A stretch of 64,000 nt of DNA from an uncultured SAR86 cluster bacterium (lineage in GTDB: Bacteria; Pseudomonadota; Gammaproteobacteria; Magnimaribacterales; D2472): the NCBI GenBank assembly GCA_905181645.1, contig CAJIYN010000002.1, positions 325,785 through 389,784 on the forward strand, written 5' to 3'. Shown here piece after piece: positions 30,966 to 43,493 of this stretch. Below the pieces are notes generated by a model, which did not search any database, had not been told where the DNA came from, and was given only the letters and a program-made list of their open reading frames with translations. A program made the position numbers and the translations under genes. Numbering within the stretch: the first letter of the stretch is position 1; each line of letters starts with the position of its first letter.

Positions 30966-33547
30966 ATGATTAATGAATATAGACTGCATGCTCAAGAGCG
31001 CGCAGAACAAAACATACCTCCACTGCCTTTAGATGCAGAGCAAACTGCTGCTTTGGTTGATCTTTTAAAGCAAGATAATGATGAATCAGAGTTCTTATTA
31101 GACCTTTTAAAAGAAAGAGTTCCTGCAGGAGTTGATCAGTCTGCTTATGTAAAAGCTGCTTTTTTAGCTGACTTAACTACTGGTAAAGCTGAGAGTCCTT
31201 ATATAACAAAAGTAGAAGCGGTAGAGATACTAGGCACAATGCTTGGTGGATACAATATTGCTCCACTTGTTGAATGCCTAAAAATAGATGGGCTTGGAAA
31301 TGCTGCTGCAGATGCCCTAAGGAACTTTATTAATCTTTGACGCTTTTAATGAGGTTTTTGAATTATCAAAAACTAATCCTCATGCTAAAAAAGTTATAGA
31401 CTCATGGGCTGAAGGTGAATGGTTTACCAACAAGCCTCAAATTCCAGAGCAAATAAAGTTAACTGTTTACAAAGTTACTGGTGAAATTAATACAGATGAC
31501 CTCTCGCCTGCTACAGATGCTTGGTCAAGACCTGATATACCACTTCATGCTTTGGCTATGTTTAAAATGCCACGAGAAGGTCTTAGAAAGGCCTCTTGAA
31601 ACTATTGAAGAATTAAAAGAAAAAGGAAACCCTTTAGCTTTTGTTGGTGATGTTGTTGGAACTGGTTCATCAAGAAAATCAGCAACTAATTCAGTTTTAT
31701 GGCACATGGGCGATGATATTCCAGCTATTCCAAATAAAAAAGAAGGTGGTTTTTGCTTTGGTGGCAAAATAGCTCCTATTTTCTTTAATACTTTAGAGGA
31801 TTCAGGCGCTTTTCCAATAGAGTGCGATGTTTCAAATCTTTCTATGGGTCAAGAAATTATCCTTGAGCCTTTTAATGGCAAGATAACTGATGCTAATACT
31901 GGAGAAGTTGTCAGCACTTTTGAATTAAAGACTGATGTTTTGCTTGATGAAGTTAGAGCTAATGGTCGCATTCCATTAATTATAGGTAGGCAGTTAACCG
32001 ATAAAGACCCGTGAAGCTTTGGATCTTGAACCTACAGATGTTTTTAAAAGACCTGATGATGCAGATGATTCAGATAAAGGTTATACCCTAGCTCAAAAAA
32101 TGGTTGGTAAGGCTTGTGGAGTTGCTGGTGTTAGACCTGGTACTTATTGTGAACCTAGAATGACAACTGTTGGTTCACAAGATACAACTGGACTTATGAC
32201 TTCTCAAGAACTAGAAGTTAGCATGTCTAGGCTTCTCTGCTGATTTAGTTATGCAATCATTTTGTCATACAGCTGCTTACCCAAAACCAGTTGATATAGA
32301 CACTCAGCACAACTTACCTGATTTTATTATGAATCGTGGTGGAGTATCCCTAAGGCCTGGAGATGGAATTATTCACTCTTGGTTAAATAGAATGCTTTTA
32401 CCTGATGGAGTTGGTACTGGTGGTGATAGCCATACCAGATTTCCAATAGGAATAAGTTTTCCTGCAGGATCTGGGCTAGTAGCTTTTGCTGCTACCTTAG
32501 GCGTAATGCCTCTTGATATGCCTGAATCAGTATTAGTACGTTTTAAAGGTGAAATGCAACCCGGTATTACCTTACGAGACTTAGTGAATGCAATTCCTTA
32601 CACAGCTATACAAAAAGGACTACTTACTGTTGATAAAAAAGGGAAGAAAAATATATTCTCTGGTAAATGTTTAGAAATTGAAGGTCTGCCTGATATGAAG
32701 GTTGAGCAAGCGTTTGAGTTATCAGATGCTTCTGCTGAAAGATCAGCCTCAGGATGTTCTGTAAGATTAAACAAAGAGCCTATCATTGAATATCTTAAAT
32801 CTAATATAGTTATGTTGAGATGGATGATTGCCAGTGGCTATGGTGATCCAAAAACTTTAGAAAGAAGAGCTCAAGCAATGGAGGAATGGATTGAGAATCC
32901 AGAACTTCTAAGAACCTGATGCTGATGCTGAATATGCAGAAATAATAGAAATTAATCTTAATGAAATTACAGAGCCTCTGCTTGCATGTCCAAATGATCC
33001 TGATGATGTAAAGCCTCTATCAGAAGTTTGTAATACTGAAATACAAGAAGTCTTTATTGGATCATGTATGACAAATATTGGTCACTTTAGAGCAGCTGGA
33101 CATCTGTTAAAAAAATACAATACAACCAAAGCAAGACTTTGGGTTGTTCCTCCAACTAAGATGGATGAAAAACAGCTTATGGAAGAAGGTATTTATAATA
33201 TCTTTGGCACCTCTGGTGCTAGAACTGAACTTCCGGGATGCTCATTATGCATGGGAAACCAAGCAAGAGTATTAGCTAACTCTACTGTTGTATCAACTTC
33301 AACAAGAAACTTTCCAAATCGACTAGGTGATGGAGCAAATGTTTATTTAGCATCTGCTGAATTATCAGCTATCGCAGCAATTATTGGCAGACTTCCAACT
33401 CCAGAAGAATATCACCGGTACATGGAAGATATAAATCCTCTGTCAGATGATATATATAAATATTTAAACTTTAATGAAATAGATACTTATGTTGCCAGTG
33501 CAGAGTCAGCTGAAATACCGGCTATTAATATAGTTAATCCATCTTAA
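30966..33547 (+). CDS. acnB: Aconitate hydratase B (also 2-methylisocitrate dehydratase), five frame breaks
   Basis: AcnB interconverts citrate and isocitrate in the TCA cycle and can hydrate 2-methylaconitate in the methylcitrate cycle, whose prpBCD genes lie at 50.3-53.8 kb. The N-terminal HEAT-like domain starts [20 protein letters not shown]. Landmarks are [59 protein letters not shown], and the iron-sulfur cysteines in [12 protein letters not shown] and [12 protein letters not shown]. Breaks lie near 31335, 31575, 32012, 32235 and 32915. The length of about 860 residues is normal. Confidence 0.95.
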
Positions 33548-33551
33548 TTTT

Positions 33552-34440
33552 ATGAAACGAACTTTTATTATTGCCTTTGTAGCAACTGTTCTTATTGTTG
33601 CCTGGTTCACTAATTCTAATTCTGATGATGATGTGGGTTTAAATCAATCCATTTTGCATAATGGAATTTCAAGAGATTACATACTATATATTCCTGAAAA
33701 CTTACCTACTAATGCACCTTTAGTAGTTGTATCTCATGGCTATACTTCTAGCGCAAAAACAATGATGTCCTATTCAGGTATGAATAAAGTTGCTGATGAA
33801 GAAAAATCAATTGTTAAACCTCAAGGAACGAAAGATCAAAGAGGTAATAATTTTTTTAATGTTGGTTATGATTTTCATTCTGGTGTAACTGTTGATGATA
33901 TTGATTTTTTAGAATCATTAGCTAAGGTCTATTTCTCAAGAATTCAATCTCAAAAGAAAGAAAGCTTTTGCTACTGGTATGTCTAATGGCGGGGACATGA
34001 GTTATCTATTAGCCTGTACTTCTTCTGATATGTTTCAAGCAGTTGCTCCTATTGCAGGCAGTATGATGCAAACAACAGTTGATACTTGTAAGCCTGAGGG
34101 AGCTATGCCTATTTTTGCAGTTCATGGCAAGGCAGATAACGTTACCTATTTTGATGGCGATATGGCAAACAAAGATGAATGGGGTCCCTATCCAGGTATT
34201 CCTGCTGTAATTGAGCATTGGGTGGATTTAAATGCGGTTGAAATTTCCAAACAAGTAGACTTAGATAATATAACTAACTTTACAGCATCTAATGAAGCAT
34301 TAAGTTTTGATAGATATCTTAGTGAAACCTCAGATCATGAAGTTTGGCTTTATATTCATTCTGGTGGACATGATTGGTCGCTTAAGGAGCTAGATACTAG
34401 CTCAGAGATTTGGAGCTTTTTTACAAGATATATTAATTAG
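33552..34440 (+). CDS. Secreted PHB-depolymerase/LpqC-like esterase, one frame break
   Basis: The protein begins with a signal or anchor segment (KRTFIIAFVATVLIVAWFTN) and then an alpha/beta-hydrolase domain: PLVVVSHGYTSSAKTMM (oxyanion region) and, after a break near 33960, ATGMSNGGDMSYLLA with the G-x-S-x-G nucleophile, PIFAVHGKADNVTYFDG (acid region) and SGGHDWS (catalytic histidine). This arrangement is that of the poly(3-hydroxybutyrate) depolymerase and feruloyl-esterase-like group. The substrate outside the cytoplasm is unknown. It starts four bases after acnB; its end overlaps the convergent purF end by a few bases. Confidence 0.82.
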
Positions 34441-35895
34441 CTTTTAGTCTAGTTATTTTTGAGCTGTCATCTCTCGTATTTTCTAAATTTTCTAAATAAC
34501 CGTCAATATTAATAAATAATTTATAAAATACTGATTTAATATTCAAGAAATTCTTTAATAGCTGGATTGAAAATAAAATCTTCACCCCTTAAAGGTTTTG
34601 ATAGATTAACCAATCTGCTCCAATCTCAGCACAAATTTCTTCATCAGTTTTTTTAGATGCAACAAGCTCCTTGGTTGCAGGCATATCGATGCCATATAAG
34701 TTTTGGTATTTAACAGGAGGTGCAGCTGAGGCGAAATATACTTTATTAGCACCTGCTTCTTTTGCCATTTCAATAATTTTTCTACTTGTGGTCCCTCTTA
34801 CAATTGAGTCATCAACTAAAAGGACATTTTTATCCTTAAACTCAAGATCAAGAATATTAAGTTTTCTTCGCACAGATTTTTTACGCTCCTCCTGATGAGG
34901 CATGATAAAGGTTCTACCAATATATCTATTTTTAACAAAGCCCTCTCTGTAAGGAATCTTAAGCTCGTCAGCTAGCTGCAATGCAGCGGTAGTTGAGCTA
35001 TCTGGAATAGGAATTATTACATCAATATCATGATCAGGAAAATCACGAACTATTTTCTCAGCTAATTTACTTCCCATTCTAGATTTATATACTGATATTT
35101 CGTCTATCTTGGAGTCAGGTCTTGAAAAATATACAAACTCAAAAATACAGGGTCTTTTAGTGGATTATCAGAACACTGTTGAGAAAAAAGCTCGCCCTTC
35201 TGGTCTATGAAAACAGCCTCTCCAGGCTCAACATCTCTCAATTTTGTAAAGCCTTGAGAAGTAAATAAAGCATCTTCAGATGCAATGATGTATTCGTTTC
35301 TAGTCTTTCCCTCTCTAATTCCGATAACCAAAGGACGAATTCCGTTGGCATCTCTAAAGGCTAATAGACCAAAGCCAGTAATCAATGCAAGAACAGCATA
35401 AGCACCATCGCATCTTCTATGCGTCTTGGTTACAGCTTTAAATATATGTTCAGCAGATGGGTAGATCTCTCGCTGCTTTCCAAGTTCATGTGCAAATATA
35501 TTTAATAAAACTTCGGAGTCTGAGTCAGTATTGAGATGGCGCATTTCTGCATGAAATAATTCATTAGCTAAAGCTTCAGAATTAGTTAAATTTCCGTTGT
35601 GAGCCAAGCTTATTCCATAAGGAGAATTAACATACATAGGTTGAGCAAATTCTTTTCCTGCACCGCCAGCTGTTGGATATCTAACATGGCCTATTCCATA
35701 ATTTCCAATTAGTTTTTCCATGTGACTTTGTTGGAAGGCATCGCGAACATAACCCATGGATTTTCTTGAATTTAATTTACCCTCAGAATCACAGTCACCA
35801 TTCCAGCAGCATCCTGACCACGGTGCTGCAAAAAAGTCATCGTAAATATCTCCAGCTACATTAGCTTCTGCTGATATACCAACTATTCCACACAT
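34433..35895 (-). CDS. purF: Amidophosphoribosyltransferase, several frame breaks
   Basis: This enzyme commits PRPP to purine synthesis. The start [19 protein letters not shown] exposes the N-terminal catalytic cysteine. The next 20 codons are out of frame between two compensating errors (near 35830 and 35785); in the other frame they read [13 protein letters not shown], as expected. Further motifs are [21 protein letters not shown] and the PRPP loop [15 protein letters not shown]. Breaks near 35100 and 34610 also occur, and the C-terminus continues in changed frames as [17 protein letters not shown] and [15 protein letters not shown] to about 34433. Length is about 488 residues. It follows cvpA, the standard pairing. 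Confidence 0.92.
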
Positions 35896-35938
35896 TATGC
35901 TTCCTCTTCGGTAGTGATAATTAAGTCTTTGGCTTTTT

Positions 35939-36429
35939 TTATGGCGCATTATCTATCAAGTCTCGAATATATGCTTCTATTTCTGGTGCAATTTGTTCAA
36001 TAAACGGAGAAATTTTTGAATTACCCATTAAGTCTGAGTCTTTTATGCCTGAAGGCATTAATAAAAAAATAACAAAAATAAAATTTGACCAAACAACATA
36101 CCAAAAATAACTCCAAGGGTAAGCATAGGTAAAACGCCTGACCATTTGATGAGCTTGCTAATCATATTGATAGCAATTCCACCAAGAAATATCGATGCAA
36201 CAAATATTACAACATAAGCACCAATCTTAGATATCTCTGGATTACCTATGTAGCCGGTAATAAATGGAGAAACTAGATACTCAAAACTAATAGCTGCTAA
36301 AAATGAAAATACCCAAAGAAGTAATGATAAAAATTCTTTAGTAAAGCCACGAAAGAGGGAAATAATGCCTGACACTGTGACTATGACTAGAATAGCCCAA
36401 TCTGTAATATTTAAACCTAAGGCATCCAC
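35939..36429 (-). CDS. cvpA: CvpA family membrane protein, one frame break
   Basis: The first 123 residues carry four hydrophobic helices with the family segment NITDWAILVIVTVSGIISLF and RGFTKEFLSLLLW. After a break near 36060 the end is read as MPSGIKDSDLMGNSKISPFI. The start is GTG at 36429, which lies inside the 3' end of the SPOR-domain gene, so translation is probably coupled. CvpA is an inner-membrane protein linked to colicin V production and envelope stress; its biochemical role is not settled. It precedes purF with 43 bases between, as in E. coli and Pseudomonas. Confidence 0.85.
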
Positions 36430-36898
36430 GGTGTTATGACTCCTGTTTCAATTCCAGCAATTTCATTAATTTTACTCTTATTATTTTTAATTTCCTCTTC
36501 ATACTTCTTATAACATAAACAGCATGTTTGTTTTTATCATTTTCTAGCGCCTTAACTTCGCCCATATAGCCGTTATCATTTATTTTAATAAGAAGTTCTG
36601 AAGCTTTATCAAAGGAAGTAAAAATTCCAATTCTATATAAATACATCTTAAAGTCATCTTTAGTAATTGTGGCTGCAGCTTCCCCCATATCTTTTGGCAT
36701 TTCTAAAGATTCAAAGCTTGAATCTATATCTTTGACTGGCTCAGGTATGAGTGATGTATCAAAAACAGGCTGCTCAATATCAGGAATTTCTATTACTAAG
36801 GGTTTGGCATATTTTGGTTGCGGCGATAAGACGTACAATAAAATAAATAGCAGTAACGCTACTGAGAATAAAATACCTGTTAGTCTTTCGTTAGTCAT
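36417..36898 (-). CDS. SPOR-domain membrane protein (DedD-like), one frame break
   Basis: A short cytoplasmic N-terminus and one membrane helix (GILFSVALLLFILLYVLSPQ) precede a proline-rich linker and a SPOR domain (YLYRIGIFTSFDKASELLIK, then GYMGEVKALENDKNKHAVYV). SPOR domains bind denuded septal peptidoglycan, so the protein likely acts at the division site. A break near 36505 shifts the end, which in the corrected frame reads YEEEIKNNKSKINEIAGIET and stops at 36417. The start overlaps the accD stop (TAATG). DedD occupies this position (accD-folC-dedD-cvpA) in other gammaproteobacteria. Confidence 0.82.
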
Positions 36899-37748
36899 TA
36901 TTTGTTGTATATTTTATTTAATAGTCCAGACACCTTAGCTCGCAAATCTTTTCTATGAACTATCATATCAAGCGCACCATGATCTAATAAAAATTCTGCT
37001 TTTTGAAAGTCATCTGGCAATTCAACTCTTACTGTATCCTCACTACTCGAGGGCCAGCAAAAGCAATTAGGGCTTTAGGTTCTGCAATATTAATATCACC
37101 CAACATAGCTAAACTTGCTGAAACTCCTCCAAAGATTGGATCTACCATAATAGAGATATAGGGTAATTTATGGCCTTTCAATTTTTGTATAGCAGCTGAC
37201 GTTTTTGCCATTTGCATTAACGAAATCATTGATTCTTGCATTCTGGCGCCTCCACTGGTTGAAAAACAAATAAAAGGTATTTGGTCTTCTATAGCCTTAT
37301 TAATACCAGCTACAAACTTTTCACCTACAACTCCGCCCATAGATCCACCCATAAACCTAAATTCAAAAGCAGCAATGACAACAGGGATATCTTTGAGGTG
37401 GCCTTGGCCTATGACAATAGCATCATTCTCACCAGTGGCTTTCATGGCCTCTTTAACCCTTGTGGAGTAGTATTTAGTATCTTTAAACTTAAGGGGATCT
37501 TTGCTTTTAATATCAGCTGCTAGCTCTTTAAAAACAGCATTATCTAAAAATTGCTCTAATCTAGTTCTAGCTCCAATTCTTAAATGATGATCGCATTTAG
37601 GGCAGACATGAAGTGATTTTTCTAACTCTGGTTTATATAAAGTTGCTTCGCATGATGGGCATGAAATCCAAAGTCCATCAGGAACTTTGCTCTTATTGGT
37701 TGAAGTGTCTATTCCAATAGATGGAATAAGTCTTGTTAACCAGTTCAT
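36898..37748 (-). CDS. accD: Acetyl-CoA carboxylase carboxyltransferase subunit beta, one frame break
   Basis: AccD forms the carboxyltransferase with AccA, making malonyl-CoA for fatty-acid synthesis. The four-cysteine zinc ribbon is visible: [16 protein letters not shown] and [15 protein letters not shown]. The crotonase-like fold has [40 protein letters not shown] and [15 protein letters not shown] break near 37040 follows FAGPRVV; the end is read as [20 protein letters not shown] and stops at 36898. The length of about 283 residues is normal. folC, which usually follows accD, is missing here. Confidence 0.94.
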
Positions 37749-38533
37749 TTAATTAATTGCCCTATGTAAATCCTTTAAATATTCTTCTATTTTACTAAAG
37801 TCTTTTGTCTCTTTAGCAGCATCAATCATCTCTACAATTGATGAACCAACGATAACACCATCAGCACACTTTGCAAGAATCTTGGCATCACTTGGTGTCT
37901 TAATCCCAAAGCCTGCAAGCGTTGGAATCTTTGTGTATTGACGAATCTTGCTGATATTTTTTTCTATTTCATTCATATCTAGATTTGATGAGCCTGTTAC
38001 TCCTCTTAAATTTACGTAATAAATAAATCCTGAGCTATTTTCAGTTATTTGCTTAATTCTGTGATCGCTAGTTGTCGGAGAAATTAATGAAATGGTGTCA
38101 ATATTTGGATTAGCAATGCCATAACTATCCAATTTAAGCTCTCCAGGAATATCTACTACTAACAGTGCATCTATACCTAGATTATCTGAATTTTCAATAA
38201 GGTCAGAATGAGCAATAAAGGTATTTAAATAGCCCATAAGAACAATAGGCGTTTGAGAATTAGTTTCTCTAAACTTAATAACCATATCGACTATATTTTT
38301 AAGTGATATATCTTTTTTTAAGGCCCTATCATGAGCTTTTTGGATAATTGGTCCCTCAGCAATGGGATCAGTAAAAGGCACACCTATTTCAATGACATCT
38401 ACACCTGATTTAACAAATAAGTGCATCAATTCAAGCGTGGTATCAAGATCAGGATCACCTGCTACCAGGTAAGCAACTAAAGCTTTTTTATTATTATCTT
38501 TTAAGTTTGGAGTTTGGTTTGAAGTTTATTCAA
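37749..38533 (-). CDS. trpA: Tryptophan synthase alpha subunit, one frame break
   Basis: TrpA cleaves indole-3-glycerol phosphate to indole. The catalytic glutamate is in [53 protein letters not shown] and [11 protein letters not shown] are all family motifs. The likely start is TTG at 38533, overlapping the trpB stop as TTGA, giving [10 protein letters not shown] missing T near 38505 breaks the frame before [20 protein letters not shown]. The total of about 261 residues is normal. It lies between trpB and accD. Confidence 0.93.
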
Positions 38534-39731
38534 AATTTAATACCATCTATTTCTGCAACTGTATTAATATCCTTGTCACCTCTTCCTGATACATTAACTA
38601 CGACATTAGCTTCAGGACTAAGTTCTTTCATTAAAATTGGAAGGTAAGCAAATGCATGAGCTGTTTCAAGTGCAGGCATGATACCTTCAAGTTCAGTTAC
38701 CTCATGAAAAGCTTTTAGAGCCTCATCATCATTTACTGCAACATACTCAGCTCTACCTATATCTTTTAACCAAGAATGTTCTGGACCAATGCCGGGGTAA
38801 TCTAATCCAGCTGATATAGAATGAGCATCTATTATCTGACCATCATCATCTTGCAGTAAATAAGTTCTATTTCCGTGCAAGATACTCCAGGTGTTCCGTC
38901 ATTAAGTGGGGCTGCATGTTCGCCTGTCTCAACCCCCTCTCCACCAGCTTCAACTCCAATTAATCTAACATCATCCTCTTTAATAAAAGGATAAAAAGCT
39001 CCCATAGCATTTGAGCCACCACCGACAAATGCAACAACTGCATCAGGTAATTTATTAAAAAGTTCATTTGATTCTGCGGATCCATTTGTTTTATCAGAAT
39101 TAAAATCTCTTACAATCATGGGGTAAGGATGAGGTCCGGTAACACTTCCAATAATATAATAAGTATTATCAATATTAGTTACCCAATCACTTAAGGCTTC
39201 GTTAAGAGCATCTTTCAAAGTTGCTGAGCCTGAATCAACAGCGTGAACATGGGCTCCAAGTAATTTAATTCGATATACATTTAGTGATTGTCTTCTGACG
39301 TCCTCAGCACCCATATATATATGACATTCAAGACCTAGTCTTGCTGCAACAGTTGCAGAGGCAACTCCATGCTGACCAGCTCCAGTTTCTGCAATGATTC
39401 TTTTCTTACCCATATGTTTGGCAAGCAGAATTTGACCTACTGTGTTATTTATTTTATGCGCACCTGTATGATTTAGATCTTCTCTTTTTAACCAGACATT
39501 GCCACCCCCATAATGCTCGGTAAGTCTTTTAGCAAAATATAGAGGTGAAGGTCTTCCAACAAAATGGGATAAATCTTTGTAGAATTCTTCTATGAATGCA
39601 GGATCATCTTTTAGGCTCTTATAGGTAGTTTCAAGCTCATCAAGCGCAAACATAAGAGTTTCTGGAACAAACTTCCCTCCATACTCACCAAAGAAGCCAA
39701 TAACAGTTGATAGTTTGATTTGACTATTCAT
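38530..39731 (-). CDS. trpB: Tryptophan synthase beta subunit, one frame break
   Basis: TrpB joins indole and serine to tryptophan using pyridoxal phosphate. The Schiff-base lysine is in [15 protein letters not shown] and the phosphate loop in [32 protein letters not shown]-type sequence ([14 protein letters not shown]) is also clear. A break near 38880 separates GTPGV from [16 protein letters not shown]; the remainder includes [19 protein letters not shown]. The length of about 400 residues is normal. Its ATG overlaps the trpF stop (ATGA), forming a trpF-trpB-trpA unit. Confidence 0.95.
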
Positions 39732-40345
39732 GCTTTAATTTTTTTAACCATATTATTGATTAATACTATGTCTTTAATACCAGGTTTTGACTCTACACCT
39801 GAATTGATATCAAGACACCAAGGTTTAACAATTACTGCATTATCGATGTTTTCAAGATTAATACCACCTGAAAGCACAATATTGGCATTTTCAATTACTT
39901 CATTACTAATGTAACTCCAATCAAAGCTCTCACCTGTTCCTCCGATCACTCCTTCTTTAAAAGTTTCCAATAAAAATGCATCAGCTGAAGAATAATTATT
40001 AATAGTGGTTAACGAATCTTTAGACTGCATATGAATAGTCTTCCAATAATCTAAACCAAAGGATTCACAGAACTCGCAGGTTTCATCTCCGTGGAATTGC
40101 AAAATAGGATTATCAAAAAAAGATATGGCTCTATAAACATCTTCTTCACTTGGGTTTACAAATACACAAACAGGTCTGGTAGCTCCAAAATTAATGCCTT
40201 CAAGCTTCTCTAAGAAGTTCGAGGTAACATTGCGAATACTTTTATCATAAAAAATAAAGCCGCTATAATTTATCTCAAGTTCAAGCAGTCTATGCAGAGT
40301 TTCAAGTTCAGAAATACCACAAATTTTTATATTTATATCACTCAT
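39728..40345 (-). CDS. trpF: Phosphoribosylanthranilate isomerase
   Basis: The intact 205-residue barrel protein converts phosphoribosylanthranilate to CdRP. The start [17 protein letters not shown] has the catalytic cysteine (IKICG). [49 protein letters not shown] (catalytic aspartate) and SGGINLENI (phosphate site) follow in the family order. It overlaps truA by eight bases at its start and trpB by four at its end. truA-trpF-accD is the usual order in Pseudomonas and relatives; here trpB and trpA lie in between. Confidence 0.94.
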   Translation of the reverse strand: MSDINIKICGISELETLHRLLELEINYSGFIFYDKSIRNVTSNFLEKLEGINFGATRPVCVFVNPSEEDVYRAISFFDNPILQFHGDETCEFCESFGLDYWKTIHMQSKDSLTTINNYSSADAFLLETFKEGVIGGTGESFDWSYISNEVIENANIVLSGGINLENIDNAVIVKPWCLDINSGVESKPGIKDIVLINNMVKKIKA

Positions 40346-41127
40346 ATATCAAATCTTGAAATAATATCTTTGATGGGCTCTTGATTGCTACTTCTGAATG
40401 ATAACGTGGTCCAAGAAAAAATAAACCTTTAGCGGTTAGAGTCTTTCCAGCTAACCTTCTATCTCTTGCTTCCAAGAGTTCTGGGATTGTTATATCAAGC
40501 TCGCCTTTAGAAATGCCTATTAGGGTGCCTGCAATAATTCTAACCATGTTATGTAAAAAAGCAGTTGCTGAAATATTAAGAATAAGAAAAGGGCCTTCTT
40601 GAATTAAAGCTATGCTTTTAATTTCTTTGACTGGATTCTTGGATCCGCAGCTTGAACTTCTAAATGATGAAAAGTCATGTTTGCCTAATAAGGCTTGAGC
40701 TGAATTAATCATTTTTTCAATATCTAAAGAATTATTGTCCCAATATACAAAATTATCAAAAAAGGTTGGTTTATTGGCAGTGTTATAAATAACATAAGAA
40801 TAAAATCTTTCTTTAGCTGAGAATCTTGAATGAAAATCATCATCAACTTCACTAATGCTTTTGATAGATATTGTTTTAGGTAAATTAGAGTTTAAACCTT
40901 TAAGCCATTCCTCTTCACTTCTTTGAACGTGATGTTTGAAAATCAAATACTTGGGATAATGCATGGACTCCTGCATCTGTTCTTCCGGCATAATTAAATG
41001 AATCAGCCTGAGCTGAAACTGCTTCTAAAGCTTTCTCTATACTGCCTTGGACTGTTGGTAAATCAATTTGATTTTGAAAACCATGATACGAAGTTCCCTT
41101 ATACTCTATCGTGCAAGCTAATCTCAC
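40338..41127 (-). CDS. truA: tRNA pseudouridine(38-40) synthase, one frame break
   Basis: TruA makes pseudouridine at positions 38-40 of the tRNA anticodon arm. The start MRLACTIEYKGTSYHGFQNQ is typical. The catalytic aspartate is in NYAGRTDAGVHALSQV. After a break near 40920-40990 the protein continues with AKERFYSYVIYN, GKHDFSSFRSSSCGSKN, ATAFLHNMVRIIAGTLIGI and TLTAKGLFFLGPRY. About 263 residues in all, as usual. It starts two bases after the fimV-like stop. Confidence 0.94.
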
Positions 41128-41129
41128 TT

Positions 41130-42486
41130 TTATAAAGTTTTTAAAAGCAAAGCTTCTGCTTCTGCTTTAACAGAATCACTATCAGTCGATTTTACTAAGG
41201 CTGTAAGTATTTGCTTCGCATCATCTAGATTATCCATTTCGATATAAGTTGCAGCTAAATCTAGTTGCTGAGTATCAGTATCGTTTTTAACGCTTAAGCC
41301 TTTAGGTAAGCCTTCAATACCACCTTCATCAGCAGGGTTATCGAAACCATAAATATCATCATCTGAAATTATTAGAATAAAAGTTCCAAACCACTTACCA
41401 AAAATAAACCCAGCTAAAAGTGCAGCAAGACTGACTAAAAGCATATCAAGAATACCTATTGAGCTTGAATTGGAAACTTCTTTAGATGTTTCTTGAAGCG
41501 CTTCAAGCGGTTCATTATCAACACCTAACTCTATTGTTTTTGTATTACTTTGAATAAAATCATCTGGACTTAAATCCCCTTGATTTTTATTTATAGGAAG
41601 GGGTAAATCCTTTTGAGCTATAGCCTCTTTGGGAGCTACTGCTGGGGTGGGCGTAATTTGCGTGTTATCTATTGGAGCAGTTAATGTTAAAAGAGACTGA
41701 ATATTCTTACTCACTCTGAGTGTTTGCCTAGTAGAGTTCATTTGTTGAATACTATCTTTAGCAAGCTGAGTTGAAATATTAGATAAGACATCATTACTTG
41801 GAATAACTAAATCAATATCAGCTCTTACAAGATTAATATTGTTATCTATAAATGCTATTTCGTTAGCTAAAAATATTGCCCACATGATTTGGTAGATATC
41901 AGCATCGGTTTCTTTCGCTATTTGCGAAGCTAGACTCCATATTGTTGTAATTTCAGAACTCTCAATAATAACTTCCTCAACCTCAGTCTCTGCCGCTATT
42001 TCACTTTGAGTATCTGCTAAAACCTCTTCAATAGGATTTAAGGGCTCTTCAATAAGAACTTCTGCTTCTGCTAAAGGCTTGCTTTTGACTATCTGTTTTT
42101 GAGGGGCTGAATAATTTGGTTGGCTAGTAAAAGCTTTGTATCTACTCGGTAGAAAAATAAAAACATTCTTTGTTAACTTATTTTTGATTAATAGCTGAAA
42201 ACTAAAATAATCTTCTGGATAATTATTACCAAGTGCTATGGTAAATTTATCAAAGGCACCCTCTTCTTCAAACAAGGTAAAAGCTAAAAGATCTTCAGCC
42301 AAAGGAATGTCTGATTGATATTCATTTAATACAATATCCTTACTTCTAATTTCTAGCGTCTGAATTTACAGTAAATAGAATTAAGAACTGGCCTTGTTCA
42401 TTTACACTTACCTTAGGTGAGGATAAAGCTATATCCGCTTGAATGCTGGTACTAATAATAAAGAGAAGAGCAAGAATTTTTTTCAT
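41130..42486 (-). CDS. fimV: FimV/HubP-like polar/peptidoglycan-associated protein, one frame break
   Basis: A signal peptide (MKKILALLFIISTSIQADIA) begins at 42486, overlapping the asd stop (TAATG). A break near 42365 is followed by the periplasmic FimV N-terminal domain (NEYQSDIPLAEDLLAFTLFE, FLPSRYKAFTSQPNYSAPQ). There is then a proline/acidic linker, a LysM-like or FimV central repeat (IWSLASQIAKETDADIYQIM), a membrane helix (MLLVSLAALLAGFIFGKW) and a C-terminal TPR-like FimV domain (LDLAATYIEMDNLDDAKQIL). FimV organises cell poles and type IV pili in Pseudomonas. This copy is short, and no pilus genes are present in the window. The position between asd and truA supports the name. Confidence 0.85.
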
Positions 42487-43493
42487 TAGAATTTATTGGT
42501 ATTAAGTAAAGTTTGAGCGATTTGCACAGCATTAAGGGCTGCACCTTTTCCGTAAACATTGTCAGCAACTACCCAAAGCGAAACCCAGGTATCCCCAGCT
42601 AATTCTTGCACTCTGACTCTACCGACATAAACTTCTTCAGTATCGTTAGCATGCTCAACAGGAGTTGGATATTCAAGTAAGTCAGGGTTATCCAAGACTT
42701 TAATTCCAGGTGCATTTAAGAGTAATTCTATAACTGCCTCTCTTGATGATGGATTTGATACTTTGAAAAAAACAGCTTCTGAATGCCCGTTAAATACCGG
42801 CACTCTTACACAGGTAGCCTGGACAGCTATATTGGGATCTAAAATTTTATGTGTTTCCCACACCAATTTCATTTCTTCTTTAGTGTAGCCGTTTTCTAAA
42901 AAAACATCACATTGAGGAATGGCATTTCCATATATTTTATAATCATAAGCCATTTCACCCTCAATATTATTAAGTTCATTTTATTCCTCCACTGCCGCCT
43001 TACCAGTCCCGGAGACTGCTTGATAGGTAGCTATATTAATAAACTCAATTGTAAGTTCATCGTGAATCGGCTTTAAGGCCATAAGAAGTTGAGAGGTAGA
43101 GCAATTTGGATTTGCAATTAGAGCTGGAGCCTTGAGAGCTTCAACCAAACTACCATTTATTTCTGGAATTATTAAAGGCACATCATCCTCATATCTAAAA
43201 TGCGAAGATAGATCAATCACATAAGAACCAGCCTCTACAAAATCTTTTGCATAGGTTTCAGCAACACTAGAGCCTGCTGAGAAAATAGTTAAATCAGCCA
43301 AGCTGGCATCAAAACTACCAGTATCGGCAATGGAGTATTCAGCTCCATTTAAGGTAACTGCTTGGCCAACTGATGCACTGCCAAGTGGGTAAAAGTTATT
43401 GATAGGGAAAGCTTTGGTTTCAAGCAGCTGCATAATCTTAGTGCCAACAACACCAGATGCTCCGACAAGTGCAATATTAATTGGCTGAGTCAT
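42486..43493 (-). CDS. asd: Aspartate-semialdehyde dehydrogenase, one frame break
   Basis: Asd reduces aspartyl phosphate to the semialdehyde in lysine, threonine and methionine synthesis. MTQPINIALVGASGVVGTKI gives the NADP-binding loop. The active-site cysteine is in LIANPNCSTSQLLMAL, and SGTGKAAVEE precedes a break near 42970. The second part has KIYGNAIPQCDVF, ATCVRVPVFNGHSEAVFFKV and WVVADNVYGKGAALNAVQIA. The length of about 336 residues is normal. The ATG at 43493 is preferred because the upstream one adds residues not found in the family and overlaps leuB further. Confidence 0.93.
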